A stretch of 5,283 nt of DNA. It comes from an uncultured Collinsella sp. Lineage in GTDB: Bacteria; Actinomycetota; Coriobacteriia; Coriobacteriales; Coriobacteriaceae. The notes below the pieces were generated by a model. That model saw nothing but the letters and a program-made list of their open reading frames with translations, ran no database searches and was not told the origin of the DNA. The position numbers and the translations under genes are program-made. The stretch spans positions 1-5,283 of the forward strand of contig CABUUD010000119.1 of NCBI GenBank assembly GCA_902494585.1. The letters are read 5' to 3'. Positions 1 through 3,968 of this stretch are shown here, in pieces; position 1 is the stretch's first letter; each line of letters starts with the position of its first letter.

Positions 1-261
1 CTGTTCATGGGCGAGGACGAGTGCCGCAAGCTCGACGAGCGTGCTCGCGCCTTCCTGACCCGTGGCGTCACCGGCGACACCGACATCAACATCATCGACA
101 CCGCCGAGTTCGCCATCCCCGGCCTTGACGACGAGTTCCGCGTCATTGTGTCTCCGTGGATCCTGTCCTCGCTGGTCACCGATCGACTCGCCGCCTACTA
201 CGAGACGGTCACCAAGCACAACCTCAACTACCGTCGCTACTATCACCAGTTCGACTACTAA
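1..261 (+). CDS. C-terminal part of a SIS-domain sugar-phosphate deglycase/isomerase (FrlB/FraB/GfrF-like), 5' end outside window
   Basis: The frame is open at the left edge and gives 86 residues ending at a double stop (TAA 259-261, TAG 262-264). Visible features are a GE..R.LDERA.AFL helix start, a segment near INIIDTAEF, a VSPWILSSLVTDRLAAYY helix and a terminal H-x-L-x-x-RRYYHQFDY. From memory, Salmonella FraB (fructose-asparagine 6-phosphate deglycase) ends in the same pattern: SEGNTRAVDERALNFL early in this region, and HPLTTRRYMWKVEY at the end. Family members of about 330-350 residues have two SIS domains and split 6-phosphorylated Amadori compounds into hexose 6-phosphate and an amine. 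About 250 N-terminal residues, including most substrate-binding sites, lie outside the window. The gene is followed by a mannose-family PTS, the arrangement known from Salmonella gfrABCDEF. A SIS-domain sugar isomerase of other specificity (AgaS-like) remains possible. Membership in the SIS family is fairly secure; the substrate is inferred. Confidence 0.7.
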   Translation: MFMGEDECRKLDERARAFLTRGVTGDTDINIIDTAEFAIPGLDDEFRVIVSPWILSSLVTDRLAAYYETVTKHNLNYRRYYHQFDY

Positions 262-290
262 TAGTTGACCACTCATGTAAGAAGCACCCT

Positions 291-318
291 GCCCGGGCGC
301 ATGCGTCCGGGCATTTTT
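291..318 (+). terminator. Intercistronic hairpin with short T-tract between the SIS gene and PTS EIIA
   Basis: Arms 291-300 and 303-312 form a 10-bp GC-rich stem with one G-U pair. The loop is very tight: the innermost pair probably opens. The stem is followed by ATTTTT (313-318). This has the form of an intrinsic terminator. No convincing promoter lies between it and EIIA, so it may be a partial terminator or a 3'-end stabiliser that keeps SIS-gene transcripts more abundant than PTS transcripts. Confidence 0.75.
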
Positions 319-333
319 ATGCCGAAATTCGCT

Positions 334-342
334 AGGAAGGGG
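334..342 (+). promoter_or_regulatory. Strong ribosome binding site of EIIA, facing an ACG codon
   Basis: AGGAAGGGG sits 6 nt before the ACG at 349-351. No ATG, GTG or TTG lies in the EIIA frame between this site and the first beta-strand codons. The site therefore argues for initiation at 349, or for a mutated ATG there. It argues against starts at ATG 319, which lies upstream of the site, and at GTG 364, which is 21 nt away. Confidence 0.6.
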
Positions 343-348
343 AATCGA

Positions 349-765
349 ACGAGGCAGTTTATCGTGGCATCCCATGCTCATTTCGCGTCTGGAATCGTCG
401 AGAGCATCGGCCTGCTTTCCGGCGAGTGCGAAAACGTCCATGCGCTCTCTATGTATGTCGACGGAAACGAGGACCTGGCCAAGGAGTCCGCAGCGATTCT
501 GGACGGTTTTGCCGCGGACGATGAGGTCGTCGTTTGCACCGACCTGTTTGGCGGCAGCGTCAACAATGAGTTCACCAAGGTTGTCCAGACGCGTCCCAAC
601 ACGCATCTGGTGACCAATATGAATCTGCCGCTTCTGATCCAGCTGCTGTTCGTGTCCGATTCGACTCCGATCGACGAGGCCATTCGTCAGATCGTCGAGG
701 CGGACGACACCAAGGTCAAGTACGTCAACGACCTGCTGGGCCAGGCCGAACTCGATGAGTTTTAA
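349..765 (+). CDS. PTS system mannose-family EIIA component, apparent ACG start
   Basis: This cytoplasmic phosphocarrier accepts phosphate from HPr on a histidine and passes it to EIIB. Read from 349 it is 138 residues, the usual EIIA(Man) length, and begins (M)RQFIVASHAHFASGI: beta-strand 1 followed by the phospho-acceptor His9 in ASH. The second active-site loop TDLFGGSVNNEF has Asp65, matching the conserved DxFGGSP/VxN element. The start is odd. The family-typical first residue falls on ACG, 6 nt after a strong ribosome binding site. Other in-frame starts are ATG 319, directly after the terminator T-tract and without a Shine-Dalgarno sequence; TTG 265, which would translate the terminator hairpin; and GTG 364, which has a weak GAGG 9 nt upstream but deletes strand 1. 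Automatic callers will probably pick one of these. EIIB follows after 17 nt. Family assignment is secure; the start is uncertain. Confidence 0.9.
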   Translation, partial: TRQFIVASHAHFASGIVESIGLLSGECENVHALSMYVDGNEDLAKESAAILDGFAADDEVVVCTDLFGGSVNNEFTKVVQTRPNTHLVTNMNLPLLIQLLFVSDSTPIDEAIRQIVEADDTKVKYVNDLLGQAELDEF

Positions 766-782
766 TCGTTAGGGAGCACATC

Positions 783-1253
783 ATGATTCAGATGATTCGC
801 GTAGACTATCGACTGCTTCACGGCCAGGTTGCCGTGAGCTGGACCTCGGCTTTGGGTGCCGACTGCATCCTACTGGTAAGCGACACGGTCCTCAACGACA
901 AGCTTCGTCTGCAGGCTCTGTCCCTTGCAAAGCCCGAAGGGTGCAAGGTCGTCGTTAAAAACACCGAGGATGCCGTCAAGGCGCTCCAGAGCGGTGTGAC
1001 CGACAAGTACAAGCTCTTCGTGGTTTGCGAGACGATTCAGCAGGCCGGTGCCGTCGCAAAGGCGATGGGCGTTAAGAAGATCAACCTTGGCAACGTTGCC
1101 TTTAGCGAGGATGCCCGCCAGGTCTCGACGAGCGTGTTCCTTACGCCCGAGAACGAGGCCTACGTGAAGGAACTGCTCGGCGAGGGCTACGAGCTGTTCA
1201 TTCAGATGATCCCGGCGGATGCGAAGACTGACGCCGCAAAGGTCATCGGTTAG
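783..1253 (+). CDS. PTS system mannose/sorbose-family EIIB component
   Basis: EIIB takes phosphate from EIIA and donates it to the sugar bound by EIIC-EIID. The protein is 156 residues, normal for stand-alone EIIB(Man) of about 155-165. The N-terminal signature IRVDYRLLHGQVAVSW contains the phosphorylated His13. Family members usually read R(I/V)DxRLIHGQV, so the site is intact. Further family features are GVKKINLGNVAFSED near residues 96-110, the typical INxGN loop, and the C-terminal L.EGYELFIQMIPAD segment. The ATG at 783 is preceded by AGGGAG (771-776) with a 6-nt spacer, which fixes the start. The gene lies 17 nt after EIIA and 8 nt before EIIC, so co-transcription is nearly certain. The sugar specificity cannot be read from EIIB alone. 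Confidence 0.95.
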   Translation: MIQMIRVDYRLLHGQVAVSWTSALGADCILLVSDTVLNDKLRLQALSLAKPEGCKVVVKNTEDAVKALQSGVTDKYKLFVVCETIQQAGAVAKAMGVKKINLGNVAFSEDARQVSTSVFLTPENEAYVKELLGEGYELFIQMIPADAKTDAAKVIG

Positions 1254-1261
1254 GGGCTGTC

Positions 1262-2053
1262 ATGGTTATCAAGACAATCCTGATTTTCTTTATTGCCCTT
1301 TTGGGCTATTCCGAGTGGCTGACGGGCACGAGCTACCTCCAGCGCCCGATCGTGCTCGGGCCTTTGGTCGGCTTTGTTATGGGCGATGTGGTGACCGGCA
1401 CGATCATGGGCGCCACGATGGAGCTTGCCATGGTCGGCGCCATCTCGGTCGGTGCCTATAACCCGCCCGATACGATTTCCGGAACCATCCTGGGTGTATC
1501 CCTTGCCATGCAGGCCGGCGCGGACGCTTCGGCGGCGCTGACCCTGGGTATTCCCATCGCCACGATCGTTCTGGCGCTCGATACGGCCCTGGGCCAGCCG
1601 GTCATGCTGCTGCTGGTGCACCGTATCGACAAGAACGTCGAGGACGGAGACACCAAGGCCATCACGCGCAACATGCTCATCGCCGGTTACGCGCAGAGCT
1701 GGTGCGGCCTGTTGATCGTTCCCTTGGCCTTCTTCTTTGGCGCTGACGCGGTCGCCAGTCTGCTCAACATCATTCCCGATTTCGTTCAGACCGGTATGGA
1801 TGTCGCCGCCGCCTTCTTGCCCGCACTCGGCTTTGCCATGCTGGCTCAGATGATTATGAACAAGACCGTGGCGCCGTTCTTCTTCGCAGGCTTCTTCCTC
1901 GTTGCCTACTTTGGCATTAGCACGACAGGCGTGGCGATCTTCGCCGCGATTATCGTCGTCGCAATGACGGTTTTGGGCGAGAAGAAAAAGACGGAGCAGC
2001 CCGCAGTGGCGACCGAGGATCCTGCGATTGGGAGTGGGTTCGATGAGTTTTAA
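1262..2053 (+). CDS. PTS system mannose/sorbose-family EIIC membrane component
   Basis: This integral membrane subunit forms the sugar translocation path together with EIID. It has 263 residues. Hydrophobic stretches lie at about 4-20, 30-62, 72-84, 92-118, 138-160, 180-197 and 204-238. The EII-Sor core is clear: GPLVGFVMGDVVTGTIMGA (33-51), then MELAMVGAISVGAYNPPD (53-70), with the conserved Glu54 and the GAxxPPD loop, and GTILGVSLAMQAG (74-86). The last 24 residues (240-263) are a polar, charged tail beginning EKKKTEQ and ending in GFDEF. The ATG is preceded by AGGGG (1252-1256), which overlaps the EIIB stop codon with a 5-nt spacer. The tail coding DNA contains the EIID ribosome binding site, and the two genes overlap by 11 bp, which suggests translational coupling of the two membrane partners. 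Confidence 0.95.
   Translation: MVIKTILIFFIALLGYSEWLTGTSYLQRPIVLGPLVGFVMGDVVTGTIMGATMELAMVGAISVGAYNPPDTISGTILGVSLAMQAGADASAALTLGIPIATIVLALDTALGQPVMLLLVHRIDKNVEDGDTKAITRNMLIAGYAQSWCGLLIVPLAFFFGADAVASLLNIIPDFVQTGMDVAAAFLPALGFAMLAQMIMNKTVAPFFFAGFFLVAYFGISTTGVAIFAAIIVVAMTVLGEKKKTEQPAVATEDPAIGSGFDEF
2030..2034 (+). promoter_or_regulatory. Ribosome binding site that fixes the EIID start inside the EIIC tail
   Basis: GGGAG, extended by TGGG, lies 8 nt before ATG 2043. An in-frame TTG at 2028 would start ahead of this site and add five unsupported residues, so ATG 2043 is preferred. The start lies inside the last codons of EIIC. Confidence 0.65.
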
Positions 2054-2879
2054 GTTTGAGTCTTCCTACGACGGGCTGATTACCCGCGAAGATCTTAAGA
2101 AGCTGTTCTGGCGCTCGATTCCCTATGAGCACTCCTGGAACTACGAGCGCATGGGCCATATTGGCTTTATGTGGGCCCTCATGCCGATCCTGCGCAAGCT
2201 CTACCCGCAGGATGCGGACTTTAAGGCCGCGCTCAAGCGCCACATGGAGCTCTATAACGTCACGCCGTATATCTCGACACTCCCCATGTCCATTGCCGCC
2301 GCAATGGAGGAAGTCAACGCTACCGAGGACAACTTCGACACGAGCGCGATTTCCAACGTCAAGCTTGCTTTGATGGGTCCGCTTTCCGGTGTGGGCGATG
2401 CGTTCTACTGGGGTACGCTGCGAATTTTGGCCACGGGCGTCGGCACCTCGCTGGCGCTGCAGGGTTCCATTCTCGGTCCGATTTTGTTCCTGCTGGTGTT
2501 CAACGTTCCCCACTACATCATTCGCTACGTGCTGACGTTTGTGGGATACCGCTTTGGCTCGGACATGATCAGCAAGGTCCAGGAGTCGGGCATCATGGAC
2601 ACGATCGTCAAGATGGCCTCCATCATGGGCGCCATGGTGATCGGCGCCATGACCATGGAGATGGTCACGGTGGACATCCCGCTCATGGTTGGCGCGGGCG
2701 ATGGTGCCCAGACGCTCGCCGAGCTGCTCAACGGGATCTTCCCGGGCTTTGTCACGATGGGGCTGTTTGGAATCGTCTATCTCATGCTCAAGAAGAAGAT
2801 GAATCCGCTGCTCATCATGCTGGTGATCTTGCTCGTGAGTATCGCCGGTGCGTTCTTTGGAGTGCTTGGTGTTCAGTAG
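2043..2879 (+). CDS. PTS system mannose-family EIID membrane component
   Basis: EIID is found only in the mannose superfamily and forms the membrane complex with EIIC. The product is 278 residues, the normal length. Motifs in order are: ITREDLKKLFWRS (13-25); WNYERMGHIGFMWALMPIL (32-50); HMELYNVTPYISTLPMSIA (67-85), the position where relatives read FNTxPY; an EExNA-like element near 89-93; and MGPLSGVGDAFYWGTLRIL (111-129), the hallmark MGPLAGxGDxxFWGT block. Hydrophobic helices follow at about 131-168, 190-210, 230-249 and 254-275, with Lys250-Lys252 as a probable cytoplasmic positive patch. The gene overlaps EIIC by 11 bp and is followed by a hairpin before the epimerase gene. EIID is complete, so the transporter appears functional. 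Specificity is not decided by sequence reading alone. Confidence 0.96.
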   Translation: MSFKFESSYDGLITREDLKKLFWRSIPYEHSWNYERMGHIGFMWALMPILRKLYPQDADFKAALKRHMELYNVTPYISTLPMSIAAAMEEVNATEDNFDTSAISNVKLALMGPLSGVGDAFYWGTLRILATGVGTSLALQGSILGPILFLLVFNVPHYIIRYVLTFVGYRFGSDMISKVQESGIMDTIVKMASIMGAMVIGAMTMEMVTVDIPLMVGAGDGAQTLAELLNGIFPGFVTMGLFGIVYLMLKKKMNPLLIMLVILLVSIAGAFFGVLGVQ

Positions 2880-2911
2880 GGCATCCGTCATAATCAAAAC
2901 AATGTAAGAGG

Positions 2912-2945
2912 GGGCGTCGCGCACACTGTGCTGCGGCGCCCTTTT
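2912..2945 (+). terminator. Intercistronic hairpin with short T-tract between EIID and the epimerase gene
   Basis: Stem 2912-2920 pairs with 2933-2941 (9 bp, one G-U pair). A single bulged T (2932) and a further 4-bp stem 2921-2924/2928-2931 close on a 3-nt loop. TTTT follows at 2942-2945. It looks like a weak intrinsic terminator. The next gene starts 17 nt later with no room for a promoter, so partial read-through or an RNA-processing role is likely. Confidence 0.75.
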
Positions 2946-2951
2946 GCCGAA

Positions 2952-2957
2952 AGGTGG
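2952..2957 (+). promoter_or_regulatory. Ribosome binding site deciding the epimerase start
   Basis: AGGTGG lies 5 nt before ATG 2963. The alternative in-frame GTG at 2954 is part of this Shine-Dalgarno sequence and has no site of its own at proper distance, so the ATG is preferred. Confidence 0.55.
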
Positions 2958-2962
2958 ACGAG

Positions 2963-3799
2963 ATGGAGTATCCACAGCTTGCCGTTATGAATATCAGCCA
3001 TCGTTACTTTGACCTGGAGGAGTTCTTTTCGTCGGCCGCGGCTTCGGGCTATACGTGCTGCGAGCTTTGGACTGGGGCGATGCATTTGTATGTGGATTGC
3101 CATGGTTACGATTCACTCGAACAGGCGCGGGAGCTTTCGCAGCGGTATGGGGTTCGGATTGTGGGGCTTTGTCCCGAACAGAACAACCCCAAGCCGTGGA
3201 ATATCGCGGCGCGCGGTAATGAGGCGCGTGCCCGCACGCTCGCGTACTTTAAGAACGTTGTGGATATCGCGACAGAACTTGGAGCCGAGCAGGTCATGGT
3301 TTCGAGCGGCTGGGCATTTTTGAACGAGCCGATCGAGGACGCGTGGGGTCGCAGCGCCTCGATGCTGCGTGCGATTGCCGAGCATGCAGGAGAGCGCGGC
3401 GTGCGTCTGGTGCTCGAGGCCCTGCAGCCGGTTGAGTCGATGATCGTGAACTCGGCGGCCGACACCAAGCGCATGATTGACGCGGTTGGCCACCCGGCGC
3501 TCAAGGCGTGCCTTGATATGGGTGCCATGGCAGTGGCGGGGGATACCATCGACGATTATTTCGATCTGCTTGGCGATGATGTCGCCCACGTGCACTTTGT
3601 CGATGTTGCGGCAGATGGCACCACACATCTTGCCTGGGGCGACGGCGACCGCGATATGCGCGCCGACCTGGATAGGCTGGTGGCGCGCGGCTATCGCGGA
3701 GTTGTTTCGGCCGAGACCTATGACGGGCGCTATTTTGCCGACCCCGCAGCTGCCGATGCGCAGGTAATGGCAGAGTATCGTCGTGCGATTGGTGCCTAG
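2963..3799 (+). CDS. TIM-barrel sugar epimerase/isomerase, FrlC-like (fructoselysine 3-epimerase type)
   Basis: The 278-residue product belongs to the AP-endonuclease-2-like xylose isomerase family of cytoplasmic metal-dependent ketose epimerases. The four expected metal ligands are visible: Glu152 (LVLEAL), Asp185 (CLDMGAM), His211 (HVHFVD) and Glu251 (SAETY). The second catalytic-type Glu158 is in QPVES. Recalled similarity to E. coli FrlC is evident in GYxxxELWxGxxH (29-41), IVGLCPEQNNP (66-76), EALQPVES (152-159) and HFVDVAADGTTHLAWGDG (211-228), where FrlC reads HIVDSDG..DTHYIPGEG. Free-ketose 3-epimerases such as D-tagatose 3-epimerase carry a histidine three residues after the metal Asp. 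Here it is Ala188, as I recall for FrlC. The gene follows EIID after a hairpin and ends the sugar cluster. Fold and epimerase class are secure; the glycated-amine substrate is inferred. If the PTS delivers the substrate, the enzyme would meet a phosphorylated form. Confidence 0.85.
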   Translation: MEYPQLAVMNISHRYFDLEEFFSSAAASGYTCCELWTGAMHLYVDCHGYDSLEQARELSQRYGVRIVGLCPEQNNPKPWNIAARGNEARARTLAYFKNVVDIATELGAEQVMVSSGWAFLNEPIEDAWGRSASMLRAIAEHAGERGVRLVLEALQPVESMIVNSAADTKRMIDAVGHPALKACLDMGAMAVAGDTIDDYFDLLGDDVAHVHFVDVAADGTTHLAWGDGDRDMRADLDRLVARGYRGVVSAETYDGRYFADPAAADAQVMAEYRRAIGA

Positions 3800-3863
3800 G
3801 CGGGTTTGGGTTGCGGCGATCTGCCCTATGTTTCCAAATGAATACGGCGTGAGCGGCTGCGAT

Positions 3864-3900
3864 GGATTTTCCCCGCAAACACTCTAGTATGCTAAAGTAC
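3864..3900 (+). promoter_or_regulatory. Candidate promoter of hisZ-hisG
   Basis: TATGCT (3888-3893) resembles a -10 box (4 of 6 TATAAT positions), in an A/T-rich patch (3883-3899) that stands out from the GC-rich surroundings. A convincing -35 box is missing; the best candidates are GGATTT or GATTTT around 3864-3870, 17-18 nt upstream. The start of transcription would fall near 3900, leaving a leader of about 70 nt. Such a promoter would separate histidine biosynthesis from the sugar cluster. Confidence 0.4.
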
Positions 3901-3901
3901 C

Positions 3902-3933
3902 CAGAAGACCGGCGGAGCTATGCCGGTCTTCTG
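3902..3933 (+). promoter_or_regulatory. Perfect 12-bp stem-loop in the hisZ leader (possible terminator or 5' hairpin)
   Basis: Arms 3902-3913 and 3922-3933 are exact reverse complements and enclose an 8-nt loop (3914-3921). TTCTATA follows, a poor T-tract. It could end read-through transcripts from the sugar cluster, which has no better terminator after 3799. If the promoter just upstream is real, it would instead be an extreme 5' hairpin that protects the hisZ mRNA. The leader shows no run of histidine codons and is too short for a T-box, so classical his attenuation is not supported. Confidence 0.6.
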
Positions 3934-3968
3934 TTCTATACGAAGCACAGCATGAGGAGGCTCACCAG

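Noticed and set aside
265..270. TTGACC as a -35 box for a promoter of the PTS genes
   Set aside because: At 16-19 nt downstream there is only GC-rich sequence leading into the terminator stem, and no -10-like hexamer.
365..380. A sigma-54-like GG/GC spacing in TGGCAT...TGC
   Set aside because: It lies inside the codons of the EIIA active-site histidine region, matches poorly, and sigma-54 is not expected in this kind of organism.
2954..2962. GTG 2954 as the epimerase start
   Set aside because: It is part of the AGGTGG that serves ATG 2963 and has no Shine-Dalgarno sequence at proper distance. It would add only three residues.
1950..2975. Long open frame of 341 codons on the minus strand across EIIC and EIID
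   Set aside because: Its composition is rich in His, Arg, Asp and Gln, as expected for the antisense of GC-rich code. It shows no domain, and it covers two well-supported genes.
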